Notes under the pieces: model-generated
Told to the model about the DNA's origin: nothing
Database searches by the model: none
The model's input: only the letters and a program-made list of their open reading frames with translations
Made by a program: the position numbers and the translations under genes
Part shown: positions 1 through 8,248 of the stretch, one piece after another
Layout of the letters: each line of letters starts with the position of its first letter
Numbering within the stretch: the first letter of the stretch is position 1
NCBI GenBank assembly: GCA_002360495.1
Contig: DEQO01000112.1
Coordinates: 1-50,814, forward strand
Reading direction: 5' to 3'
Length of the DNA: 50,814 nt
Origin: Flavobacteriales bacterium UBA3364
Lineage (GTDB): Bacteria > Bacteroidota > Bacteroidia > Flavobacteriales_F > PHOS-HE28

Positions 1-1178
1 TGCTCCGCAACAGTGATATGGAACTCACCACCCCTGCGCTGGACTATGACCTCGCCAACCGACGCGCCGTGTATGCTGCCGGTGGCCGGATCGTAAGCAC
101 GAGCGGAGACAACACCCTCACGAGCGATGTAGGCACCTACCTCACCGATGCCCGGCGTTTCATCTTCAGCAGGAACGTGCGCCTCGATCACCCGGAACGG
201 ACGATCACGGCCGATACCATGCACTATGGCACATCCACAGGGGTCGCCGAGTTCTTCGGTCCCACGCGGATCGCCCAGCAAGAAACGGAGATCCTCACAA
301 CACGCGGAATGTATGATACGCGTGCAGAGCGGGCACGCTTCAGCAAACGATCCACCATCCTGAACAAGAACCGCACGCTTTCCGGCGACAGTCTGCACTA
401 CGACCGGATCACCGGCATCGGCCTGGCCTGGGGGAATGTCCTTGTGACCGATACCGCGAACGACCTCTCGGCCACCGGGGACCAGGGCCGCTACAATGAA
501 CTGACCGATAGGGCGATCATCACGGGCCGTATGGAACTGCAACTCGTGATGGATGCCGACACCTTGTTCGTGCATGGCGACACCCTCTTCACCGCGTTGG
601 ACACCACCGGCAAGCGGATCCAGGTACACCAAGGCGTGCGCTTCTTTCGCCACGACATGCAAGGCGTTTGCGACACCTTGATATACAGCGAAGCCGACAG
701 CCTGATCACGCTGATCCATGATCCCGTACTATGGAGCGGTACGGACCAGATCACGGGCGACCTCATCCGCATCGGACTGCGCGCCGGCAAGGTGGACAAG
801 CTCTACGCCGAACAGAACACCTTCCTGCTTTCGCAAGTCGATAGCATCCATTTCGACCAGGTCGCGGGTACCACCATGACAGGGCAGTTCGGCGAAAAGG
901 GACTGCGGAGCCTGCTCGTGGAAGGCAACAGCCGCACGGTCTATTTCGCAGAGGAGGAAAAGAACGGCGTGACCTCCATCATGGGCGTGAACCGGGCGGA
1001 TTGCAGCCGGATCAACGTGCAACTCGTGGATGGCAAGGTGAACACGGTGACCTTCCTGGACCGACCGGATGCGGTGTTGTATCCGTTGGAAAAAGTACCA
1101 CCGGAAGAATTGCGCATGAAGGGCTCCGAGTGGCGCAGTGCGGAACGGCCTGCGGATCGCGCGGGGATCTTCCCGTGA
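1..1178 (+). CDS. OstA-like protein (LptA/LptD N-terminal fold), 5'-truncated by the window edge
   Basis: The frame is open to the first base, so the true start lies upstream; the first internal ATG is at 18. The visible ~390 residues are a series of short beta-strand units typical of OstA/LptA jelly-roll repeats, such as 'TLTSDVGTYLTDARRFIFS', 'TITADTMHYGTSTGVAEFFG' and 'LSGDSLHYDRITG'. Family knowledge: OstA-like proteins of Bacteroidota relate to the periplasmic LPS-bridge proteins LptA and LptD-N. A role in moving LPS or another lipid across the periplasm is therefore inferred; a true lptD also lies in this window (12893-15439). The gene ends in TGA at 1176-1178, directly against the stop of the opposing gene. 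It is not LptD itself because no beta-barrel part follows. Confidence 0.8.
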   Translation, partial: LRNSDMELTTPALDYDLANRRAVYAAGGRIVSTSGDNTLTSDVGTYLTDARRFIFSRNVRLDHPERTITADTMHYGTSTGVAEFFGPTRIAQQETEILTTRGMYDTRAERARFSKRSTILNKNRTLSGDSLHYDRITGIGLAWGNVLVTDTANDLSATGDQGRYNELTDRAIITGRMELQLVMDADTLFVHGDTLFTALDTTGKRIQVHQGVRFFRHDMQGVCDTLIYSEADSLITLIHDPVLWSGTDQITGDLIRIGLRAGKVDKLYAEQNTFLLSQVDSIHFDQVAGTTMTGQFGEKGLRSLLVEGNSRTVYFAEEEKNGVTSIMGVNRADCSRINVQLVDGKVNTVTFLDRPDAVLYPLEKVPPEELRMKGSEWRSAERPADRAGIFP

Positions 1179-3422
1179 TCAAGGCGCAGGGCTGGTGGGG
1201 CGTCGTCGTCGCGATCCCCTGCCTGTTCCATTCGCCTCCGGTCCCGGCTCCGTCAGCTGCACACCGAAAGACACCGCCGTTGATGCCTCCAAGGCATCCT
1301 TCGGGGTGACCGTATCCACAGGCCCCACCGTTCGCTCGGTGCCGTTCCCCTCGAAGATGTTGGGGTAAAGCAGGAAGCGCGCCCCCGCGTCGGAACCACC
1401 GTGCAGTGCCGTGGTGTTGGTGCTGAACGTATTCCCTTCCACATGCACCAAGGAGCGGTCGATGGCCGTGATGGCGTCGTTGTTGCCTGCGAAGTATGCA
1501 TTACGGACAAGCACTTGGGCAGCACCATCAATACGGACACCTGCGCCACGCAGTCCGCTGAACCGACCGCCAACAACGGCCACTTGTCCGGAGCGGATGC
1601 GCAGGCCGTTCGTTTGCCCCTCCTTTGCTTTCATGTTGGCCTGCACATCGCGCACCACGCCGGAGGCATGTTCCAGCGCGATAAGATCATTGTGCGCATC
1701 GCTGCACCGAACACCATTCAACTCCACAGCACCGCCGTGGATGAGCAATGCAGCTTCTGCGCGCGTCCCTTCGAGAACGCTGTTGACCACCACCGTACGG
1801 CCCATGCTGCGCAAACTGATCATTCCAGTGTGCGGTACACCTTCGACCGTGGCACCAGCACCTCCGGAGATGTACAACCCACCGATCTCGCAGTGCTGCG
1901 AACCACTGCCCAGCGCTGCGATGGTGCCGAATGGGGAGCGATCATCCTGGGCACGGATAAAGACCGGATTGCGCAGCGTACCCCGGACGAACAGATCGCC
2001 CTGGCACACCAGACTGGTGCCTGCGGCCATGAACAGGCGAGCGCCCTGCAACATCACAACGGTCCGGCCAGCAGGGAACTCGATGGTCCTGTCGATGGTG
2101 TACTTGCCTCTCGGGAAGATGATGGAATCACCCTGCAGGATCAACTTGTAGCGTTCCGCCAATGCTCGAAGGCCGGCAGTATCCGCACTGACCTGGGCCA
2201 CGACCGGTGGCAGTACCATGCCGTGCAGGAAGGTCGCATGGCCGGGACCGAAGAGCAGAGGGCGATCGAGCAGCACGGCGGCGTTCGGATCCCCGATGTG
2301 GCCAGGCTCCAACAAGGCCTCGACGGTCGCATCAGCGGAGGTCCGTGCGTAGGGCATTGCTCGCGCATCAGCAAGGACCGGTAGCCAGGCCTTGTCCAGT
2401 GCCTTGAACCGTTCACGGAGCGCCGGGACCTTCGCAGCGAGATCCGCTTGCGCCCGTTCGAAGTGCGCCCGGAACGTGGGACGTCGGAGCAGGGGTGTCA
2501 GCAGGTTATAAGCGAGCGGTGCATCGTCCGCAGCATCCCCCATCGTCGTTGGCGTGCGGTAGATCGGCAGCATGCGACCCGTGGCCCATTGGTGCGCGAA
2601 CCAAAGCGGTTCCTTCAACGGATCGCGTCGATCCACCCAGGCCATGAGCAACCAGGCGATCGCGGCGCGCTCATCCACCAATTGTGCGAGCGCATCGGTA
2701 CGCCCCTGTGCTACTTCATCCAGCGCACGTTCGATGGTGCCGCGCAGGACGACACGTTCCGTGCTGTCGCCATCGATCACCGCGAATTGCAGATCCGGGC
2801 GCGTGGGATCCATGCCCATCTTCACCAGCGAGGCGCCTGTGAGCCCGCGCCGCTCCAGGAAATCTCCATCGATCCATTCCTCCTTGCGGAAGAGGCCCAG
2901 TTCCTTGCCACAACCGATCGCTCGCACGAACGCGATGCCGGGTGTTTGCAGATCCAGCTCGTTCGCAATGGTCTCCAGGTACTTCGCGCGGATGTCCTCC
3001 GCCGTGGCAGCCAACAACAGAACGCGGCGCTGACCCTTCAACGGCGCTTCCTTCTTGAAACGCAGCAGGTACCCGTCCTCGTTCACCAAACGGCGGACTT
3101 CCGCGGAATCGCCATAGCCGTCGGTCTCGAACCAACGGGTGCGCCAACCCGGATACGACTGCTCATCGATGCAGGCATCCACGCCATTCGCGCCGCCGAA
3201 CCGGTAGATGTCAGGGATCGTGTGCCCCACCTCCACATGGCGACGATCCAGCCAGCGGGCATAGAACTCCACTTCCGCACGTCCTATGCCCAAGGGCCAT
3301 TGGCGTGAGATGCGTTCCGAGGACGAAAAGGAGAAAGCAGCCACCAACCCACCTGCGACAACCGCCACGCCCAACAGCCACGGCACCAAGCCGATGCGCC
3401 GTGCTTTAATTGACCGGCTCAT
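1179..3422 (-). CDS. Secreted/anchored protein: degenerate CotH-like N-terminal half plus right-handed beta-helix C-terminal half
   Basis: 747 aa. Residues ~12-30 form a hydrophobic signal or anchor. Residues ~90-290 follow the order of the CotH protein encoded just upstream: an 'EDGYLLRFKKEAPLKGQRR' strand resembles its 'KKSFRLSLKKDNPF' segment, then 'GLFRKEEWIDGDFLERR' resembles 'GVMEMYEQIDGDYEQVRR', then 'LAQLVDERAAIAWLLMAW' resembles 'LAQLIDVDAYARYLAAMV'. Where the neighbour has 'YPIFWDALL', this protein has 'LPIYRTPTT', so the acidic residue is lost. Residues ~440-720 are short repeats of the parallel beta-helix type (e.g. 'GGLYISGGAGATVEGVPH', 'VVNSVLEGTRAEAALLIHGG'). The start overlaps the end of the CotH gene by 17 nt, implying translational coupling. 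Inference: an inactive CotH paralogue fused to a surface beta-helix. The substrate is unknown. Confidence 0.72.
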   Translation of the reverse strand: MSRSIKARRIGLVPWLLGVAVVAGGLVAAFSFSSSERISRQWPLGIGRAEVEFYARWLDRRHVEVGHTIPDIYRFGGANGVDACIDEQSYPGWRTRWFETDGYGDSAEVRRLVNEDGYLLRFKKEAPLKGQRRVLLLAATAEDIRAKYLETIANELDLQTPGIAFVRAIGCGKELGLFRKEEWIDGDFLERRGLTGASLVKMGMDPTRPDLQFAVIDGDSTERVVLRGTIERALDEVAQGRTDALAQLVDERAAIAWLLMAWVDRRDPLKEPLWFAHQWATGRMLPIYRTPTTMGDAADDAPLAYNLLTPLLRRPTFRAHFERAQADLAAKVPALRERFKALDKAWLPVLADARAMPYARTSADATVEALLEPGHIGDPNAAVLLDRPLLFGPGHATFLHGMVLPPVVAQVSADTAGLRALAERYKLILQGDSIIFPRGKYTIDRTIEFPAGRTVVMLQGARLFMAAGTSLVCQGDLFVRGTLRNPVFIRAQDDRSPFGTIAALGSGSQHCEIGGLYISGGAGATVEGVPHTGMISLRSMGRTVVVNSVLEGTRAEAALLIHGGAVELNGVRCSDAHNDLIALEHASGVVRDVQANMKAKEGQTNGLRIRSGQVAVVGGRFSGLRGAGVRIDGAAQVLVRNAYFAGNNDAITAIDRSLVHVEGNTFSTNTTALHGGSDAGARFLLYPNIFEGNGTERTVGPVDTVTPKDALEASTAVSFGVQLTEPGPEANGTGRGSRRRRPTSPAP

Positions 3423-5010
3423 GCGTTATGGCATTGATGATGGAGATGTCGCCGGGCATGCCGCCCGGGAACACAACAGTGATATCGAGCGGCTTCACCA
3501 CGTAGTGCTGCCAATTGGCGAAGGGCCTGTCCCATGATCCAGGCGGCAGGCCGACTTCGCGGTGGACGATCACGGACCAGGCACCATCCACGCGTGAAGC
3601 GCTGACCGTGTCCGTGCCGATGATCACCTGCGGTGCCTCTTGTTGCAGGGAGTTCCACCGCAGTTCGAAGGGGGCTTCCACGGAGCTCGTCAAATGCAAC
3701 GATGCCGTGCGATCGACCTTCAGTTCATTCGCCGCAAGCCGGGCGCTCAACCGGTCCCAGTAACTGTTCACCGTGGCCCGCATGCCCGCGAACGAACTGA
3801 TCGCATGCACCACGGAGTAGCGATGCACATCCGCGGGGAACAGCGAAACGTGACCGTACTTGTTGCGATCGGCCAGCAGCGAGGGTTGGATCCGTTCGAT
3901 CGTACGATCGTACTCGTCCATGAAGGTCCTCTTGGCGTGCAGGTCCTGCAAGGCTTCGTAAGCATAACGATCACGCAGCAGGCGCCATTCGGGGATCCGC
4001 AGGAACCAGTGCGCCAACGCGTCGTTGATGAAGTAGAGCGGCTCGCCCTCCGGCGGGAACATCAGCAGGGCATCCCAGAAGATCGGGTAGAACAGACCGG
4101 TGCGATCGCTCATGACCAACCACTGGTTGTGGAACTGGTCCATGTGCTTGGTGTTCACCACCACCATGGCGGCCAGGTAGCGCGCGTAAGCGTCCACATC
4201 GATCAATTGTGCGAGCGTATCGCGACGGACCGGTATCGTGAGCGTGGAATCGTAGATGACGTCCACCAAGGCTTTCAATCGTGCGTGTGAAAGCGAACTG
4301 TCCGCCTTGCTCACGTATTCCCAATACTCCGCCTTGCGCCACAATGTGCGTTTCTCCGTCAGCTCACGACCGGTGATCGGTGGGAATTCGCCCCTGTAGA
4401 CCGGCACTTCGTGCTTCGTCAACCGGCGCACTTGCTCGTAGTCGCCATCGATCTGCTCGTACATTTCCATCACGCCGTTGTTACGGCCGTTCAAGCGCAC
4501 GAAGACCATCTCGTTCCACGGCACGGCTACGCCCATGCGGCCCGCGATCCAGTTCCCCATGTGGTTGTTCACCATGTTGAAGGACTTGGGGTTGATCAGG
4601 TTCAACTTGCGGTAGGGCGCGAAGGGGTTGTCCTTTTTCAGTGACAGCCGGAAGGACTTCTTGCCACCCAGGTAGTGCGAGGCCGAGTACATTCCCCGGT
4701 AGCGGAACTTCACGGGGTGCTCGACATCGTTCTCCAGCAGGACGGCCGGCATGTTGCGGCCACCGCTCCAGGGAAGATCCGCGCCCAGGGTGTCCAGGTA
4801 GTCTTGATCGATGCGTACGTCAAGCACCCGCAACTTGTGGGGCCCCGGATCCTCCGCCAGACCATCTACAGTTGTGCTCAGGAAGGATGCTCCCGCGATC
4901 CGTACAAAGCGGCCCGGACCCAGGAGGACGGCGAAAACGATCATCGAAAGCCCCGTCCCGATGCCGAGCACCATCCAACCTGCACCGATGCGACCCCGCC
5001 CGCGCCTCAT
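3406..5010 (-). CDS. CotH kinase family protein
   Basis: 534 aa from the ATG at 5010, which overlaps the stop of the upstream gene as ATGA; the longer open frame to 5199 has no similar support. An N-terminal membrane anchor or signal lies at ~8-32. CotH-type segments appear in order: 'VKFRYRGMYSASHYLGGKKS' with candidate nucleotide-binding lysines, 'LNLINPKSFNMVNNHMGNWI', 'VFVRLNGRNNGVMEMYEQID', 'LIDVDAYARYLAAMVVVNTK', and 'YPIFWDALLMF' around residue 313. Family knowledge: CotH proteins are atypical secreted kinases related to spore-coat CotH, usually with a WDxD-like motif; here the second acidic position reads L, so activity is uncertain. The gene lies between a small membrane protein and a CotH-like/beta-helix gene, probably one transcript. 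Confidence 0.82.
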   Translation of the reverse strand: MRRGRGRIGAGWMVLGIGTGLSMIVFAVLLGPGRFVRIAGASFLSTTVDGLAEDPGPHKLRVLDVRIDQDYLDTLGADLPWSGGRNMPAVLLENDVEHPVKFRYRGMYSASHYLGGKKSFRLSLKKDNPFAPYRKLNLINPKSFNMVNNHMGNWIAGRMGVAVPWNEMVFVRLNGRNNGVMEMYEQIDGDYEQVRRLTKHEVPVYRGEFPPITGRELTEKRTLWRKAEYWEYVSKADSSLSHARLKALVDVIYDSTLTIPVRRDTLAQLIDVDAYARYLAAMVVVNTKHMDQFHNQWLVMSDRTGLFYPIFWDALLMFPPEGEPLYFINDALAHWFLRIPEWRLLRDRYAYEALQDLHAKRTFMDEYDRTIERIQPSLLADRNKYGHVSLFPADVHRYSVVHAISSFAGMRATVNSYWDRLSARLAANELKVDRTASLHLTSSVEAPFELRWNSLQQEAPQVIIGTDTVSASRVDGAWSVIVHREVGLPPGSWDRPFANWQHYVVKPLDITVVFPGGMPGDISIINAITHEPVN

Positions 5011-5414
5011 CGTCCGCGCCCTGCGCTGAATAGCAGGACCAGCATGATCAGCAGCGTGAGCACCACGAAGCTCAGGTTGAGCCCCAAGCCGAGCAAGGCG
5101 GCCAGCAACATGACCGGGACCCACAACCCCCGATGGCGTCCGCCACGGCCGAGCAGACCGGCCAGTGCCACGCCTGCGGCAATGATGATGGACGGCCACA
5201 GGCCCTCATTGAAGTAGCGGAGCACCAGTACCAACGCGTACGTTGTGATCAACAATTCCCAAGGCACCAGGCCAACGCGGTCCGAATTGCGCAGACCACG
5301 GTTCCAACACCATCCGATCAGGGCCAAAGCCACCAGCAACAGGGCGAACAGCGTGAGCAGCTCAACCCATCCGTGCAGGAGGGCACCGGTCCACCGTTCG
5401 GCTTCGCTGCGCAT
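5007..5414 (-). CDS. Small multi-spanning membrane protein upstream of CotH
   Basis: 135 aa, with about four hydrophobic helices (residues ~16-35, ~48-65, ~72-86 and ~95-128). It shares an ATGA start/stop overlap with the CotH gene, a strong sign of co-translation. In other bacteria CotH genes often neighbour a DUF4956-type membrane protein and a VTC/polyphosphate-polymerase-like protein. This one could be a reduced equivalent of the membrane partner, but I see no specific motif, so that is inference only. No VTC-like gene is present here. Confidence 0.65.
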   Translation of the reverse strand: MRSEAERWTGALLHGWVELLTLFALLLVALALIGWCWNRGLRNSDRVGLVPWELLITTYALVLVLRYFNEGLWPSIIIAAGVALAGLLGRGGRHRGLWVPVMLLAALLGLGLNLSFVVLTLLIMLVLLFSAGRGR

Positions 5415-5505
5415 GGAATGTTAGTCAGTGCCGAAGGTGGGCACGCCACCGACCCTTGCTCCGTGCCACGAGCATGAGTTTTCAAGACCCGGATGGGTAT
5501 GAGCC

Positions 5506-6009
5506 CTACAGATAGCGCTGCAACCAGGTGTTGCGCAGCGGTCCGCGGAAGCGTGCGCGCAATTCACCGACGGTTGGCACAAGGTCGTCGAACACGATGG
5601 TATCGGCGGTCAAGATGCCGTCCTTGAGCAACTCGGGAAGATCCTGGAGGCGGCAGCTGGTGATCTCGCCCTTCGCTTCGTAGACCACGATCATGCGATC
5701 CGTCAACGTCAGATCGAGGTCCTGCTCCAATTGCTTGATGAAACCCACGCTCTTGTCGATGCTGCAACCGCTGGCCTTGGCCTGCTCCTCGTCCACGGCG
5801 ATGACAACGAAACGGTCGTGCAACACCTCCACCGCAGAATCCAATGGTGCGCCGTGCGCAGCCCAGGTGCTGGTGAACGCCGCGCCACGGTCCCGCACAA
5901 GGTTCTGCTCGGCACGACCAAGGTCACGGGCCGTCTTGTACACCCATACGCGGGCGTGATCCGGGAGGTCGGCGATGTGCTTTGTGGGAGAAGGGGCGGT
6001 CGCGGTCAT
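5506..6009 (-). CDS. Conserved Bacteroidota protein of the family often labelled 'ABC transporter ATPase'
   Basis: 167 aa. It has the features I recall for this small Bacteroidota family: 'LPDHARVWVYKTARDL' near the start, 'FTSTWAAHGAPLDSAVEVLH', the signature 'ASGCSIDKSVGFIKQLEQD' and the C-terminal 'VFDDLVPTVGELRARFRGPL..TWLQRYL'. There is no Walker A or B motif, so the common database name is misleading. The function is unknown; the Cys-Ser-Ile-Asp segment is the most conserved part. In related genomes I recall it near MlaD and Fe-S protein genes, as here (8.2-11.5 kb). It could be co-transcribed with the small membrane and CotH genes downstream (91-nt gap). Confidence 0.75.
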   Translation of the reverse strand: MTATAPSPTKHIADLPDHARVWVYKTARDLGRAEQNLVRDRGAAFTSTWAAHGAPLDSAVEVLHDRFVVIAVDEEQAKASGCSIDKSVGFIKQLEQDLDLTLTDRMIVVYEAKGEITSCRLQDLPELLKDGILTADTIVFDDLVPTVGELRARFRGPLRNTWLQRYL

Positions 6010-6165
6010 GGTCTATCACACGTTTCGTTCGCTCAGGTAACGCAAAGGAATGGGGAATGGGTATGCGCTACTATGGGATGACGACGAACGGGGCTTGGAC
6101 GCTGCCCAGTGCCGGAGAAAACGTCATGGAAGCCCGGATTCCGAGACGATGAGCAATGTCCGTCC

Positions 6166-6195
6166 TTGTTCTGTCCCCGACAGACCATTACTTTG
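6166..6195 (+). promoter_or_regulatory. Bacteroidota-type promoter (TTG-N19-TTACTTTG)
   Basis: TTG at 6166-6168 is followed after exactly 19 nt by TTACTTTG at 6188-6195, matching the known Bacteroidota -33/-7 pattern (TTG, then TAnnTTTG) at all but one position. If real, transcription begins near 6202, so the ATG at 6156 could not be the start of the downstream gene and the GTG at 6213 becomes the likely start, with a very short leader. Confidence 0.5.
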
Positions 6196-6212
6196 GCGGC
6201 AAACCAATTCCC

Positions 6213-7676
6213 GTGGTACGATCCTTACTCCGTAGTGTCTCTGCGCTCGCACTCATCGCACTGGCCCCGTTCTGTTTTATGGTACACGCGCAACCTGGCA
6301 GCGTAGACCTTTCCTTCGATCCCGGCACCGGCACGAACGACCGTATCCTTGACATGCTCGTTCAACCGGATGGGAAGATCGTGATCGTGGGGCCGTTCAC
6401 GGAATACAATGGGACGGCGTGCAACCACATAGCGCGTTTGCTACCGGACGGTACACTGGACCCCTCGTTCATGACCGGCAGCGCATTCGACGAGCAGGTT
6501 TACAAGGTTGAACGCTACAACGATGGACGACTTCTCGTCTGCGGACAGTTCAATACTTACAATGGTTCACCCATTGTGCGCATGGCGCGCCTGATGGCCG
6601 ATGGCACCTTCGATCCTTCGTTCAGCGCCGGTACGGACTTCGGGATACCGCCGAACCAATGGATCAACGACCTGGCCATCGCACCGGACGAGAAGATCTA
6701 CATCCGGGGCAGCTTCCAGGAGATACACGGCACACCCACCTATGAACTCGCCCGTCTCGAGGCCTCGGGTCAACTGGATCCCTCCTTCGATCTGGGTACT
6801 TCCGTGTTCGACAACCTGCGCGGCCTTGCCGTGCAACCCGATGGAAAACTTGTTGTTGGGGGTGAACAGGAAATGGAGTTCCACGGTATCGAGCGGAACG
6901 GCTTGGCCCGATTCAATATCGATGGTTCCCTGGACATGAGCTTCGATCCAGGCGCAGGCTTTACGGAAGGATTCCTCAATACGCTGTCCCTCCTTCCCGA
7001 TGGACGGATCCTCGTGGGCGGCTCGATCGAGGAATTCGCGGGAGAAGCCCGTTTCGGAATTGCGATCATCCAGGCCGATGGGGCATTGGATATGTCGTTC
7101 GGCGAGGGTGCTCAGGGAATGTTTCCGAATTCTTCGGTGGTATATACGGTGGCCTATCAACCGAATGGCAAGGTCGTGGCGGCGGGCTCGTTCCAACAGT
7201 TCGATGGCCTCTTCCGTCGCAGCCTCGCCCGCACCGAGGACAACGGCTTGGTGGACCAGGCCTTCCAAACCGGTACCGGATTCACAGGGGGATCCTCTAC
7301 AGTGTTCACGGTGGAATGGCTGCCCGATGGGACGATCATGGCTGCCGGGGATTTCACCACTGTGAACGATGTGCCCCGCAATAATATCGTACGTCTGATC
7401 GGTGTTGATGCCATCGGCATGGACGAGCTGCACCCACTGCACGTGAGCGTGTTCCCCAACCCATCGCAAGGCACCCTGTCCATTGTTGGCGACATGAAAG
7501 AGGCATATACTCTGGAGGTGCGGGATGCGCTCGGCCGTGCAGTTACCGAGCGGTTCGTATCCACCTACGGCACCGTCAACCAAACGATGGATCTCTCCGC
7601 GCTTGAACCCGGCAATTATGTGGTCCTAGTCTCTGGCGCGACCGGCACGAAAGCGGTGCCCTTCGTTCTGCAGTGA
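6213..7676 (+). CDS. Secreted delta-60-repeat protein with T9SS type A sorting domain
   Basis: 487 aa if it starts at GTG 6213; an open frame reaches ATG 6156, but the added residues precede the signal peptide and the likely promoter overlaps them. A signal peptide of about 26 residues ends near 'MVHAQ'. Seven or so ~55-residue repeats follow, each with a pattern such as 'VQPDGKIVI.G.F', '.IARLLPDGTLDPSF' and 'GTG'; this is the delta-60 repeat, expected to form a beta-propeller. The C-terminal ~75 residues ('HVSVFPNPSQGTLSIVG' to 'GATGTKAVPFVLQ') are a T9SS type A sorting domain. A second delta-60 protein is at 30449-32035. Probably a cell-surface or released protein; the ligand is unknown. 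Confidence 0.85.
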   Translation: MVRSLLRSVSALALIALAPFCFMVHAQPGSVDLSFDPGTGTNDRILDMLVQPDGKIVIVGPFTEYNGTACNHIARLLPDGTLDPSFMTGSAFDEQVYKVERYNDGRLLVCGQFNTYNGSPIVRMARLMADGTFDPSFSAGTDFGIPPNQWINDLAIAPDEKIYIRGSFQEIHGTPTYELARLEASGQLDPSFDLGTSVFDNLRGLAVQPDGKLVVGGEQEMEFHGIERNGLARFNIDGSLDMSFDPGAGFTEGFLNTLSLLPDGRILVGGSIEEFAGEARFGIAIIQADGALDMSFGEGAQGMFPNSSVVYTVAYQPNGKVVAAGSFQQFDGLFRRSLARTEDNGLVDQAFQTGTGFTGGSSTVFTVEWLPDGTIMAAGDFTTVNDVPRNNIVRLIGVDAIGMDELHPLHVSVFPNPSQGTLSIVGDMKEAYTLEVRDALGRAVTERFVSTYGTVNQTMDLSALEPGNYVVLVSGATGTKAVPFVLQ

Positions 7677-7770
7677 TCCGACCCCGGGAAACCGGTTTCT
7701 CTGCTATTCCAGCTTCGGTCGATACGTCCGCATCGGAAGAGCATGTCGAAGTCACATACGCGCTCCGATC

Positions 7771-8112
7771 TCACTCCCATGGCGTCAAGCCATGAAGGAT
7801 CAGGTAACCATCCATCAAGAACGCCGCCAATGCAAGCGCGCAGAACAGGCCAGCAAGAAAAAGGAGTGCGACGCCACGAAAAAGCAAACCTATCAAGGAG
7901 CCAATTCCAGCGGTCAGATCCGCATTGGATCCTGATCCACTGGAATAGCTACTACCGTTGCTGCTTTTCGTTCCCCATTCGAAACTGCCCGCCGAGTTGA
8001 CCATATCACGCTGGAGGTCACGCTGATATCGCCAGTAGTTCTCCGCCTGTGAATCCATGCCACTCGGCATGTCCGAATCACTGCTGTTCCATTTGGGCTC
8101 GTAGTCCGTCAT
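7771..8112 (-). CDS. Small single-pass membrane protein, unknown function
   Basis: 113 aa. The N-terminal ~65 residues are hydrophilic and rich in Ser, Gly, Asp and Asn ('SSNGSSYSSGSGSN'), followed by a hydrophobic stretch at residues ~67-103, probably two closely spaced helices, ending '..GLTPWE'. The start at 8112 is an ATG. The gene lies 136 nt downstream of the CCG-domain Fe-S gene. No family recognised; the clear hydrophilic-to-hydrophobic layout on the coding strand supports a real gene. Confidence 0.55.
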   Translation of the reverse strand: MTDYEPKWNSSDSDMPSGMDSQAENYWRYQRDLQRDMVNSAGSFEWGTKSSNGSSYSSGSGSNADLTAGIGSLIGLLFRGVALLFLAGLFCALALAAFLMDGYLILHGLTPWE

Positions 8113-8248
8113 CGCTGGGAGAGGTCAGGTCAACGCGTTCTTCGTCAATTCGATCCCGACGAAAGATATGAAGGCCTCATCAGTGTGACCATTGGTCCTC
8201 GTGCCGAACCCACCCAACGGTGGATCTTCGAAACAACGTGATCGCCCC

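Noticed and set aside
1401..2384. Plus-strand open frame (~327 codons) opposite the beta-helix gene
   Set aside because: Shadow frame; the minus strand shows clear beta-helix repeats.
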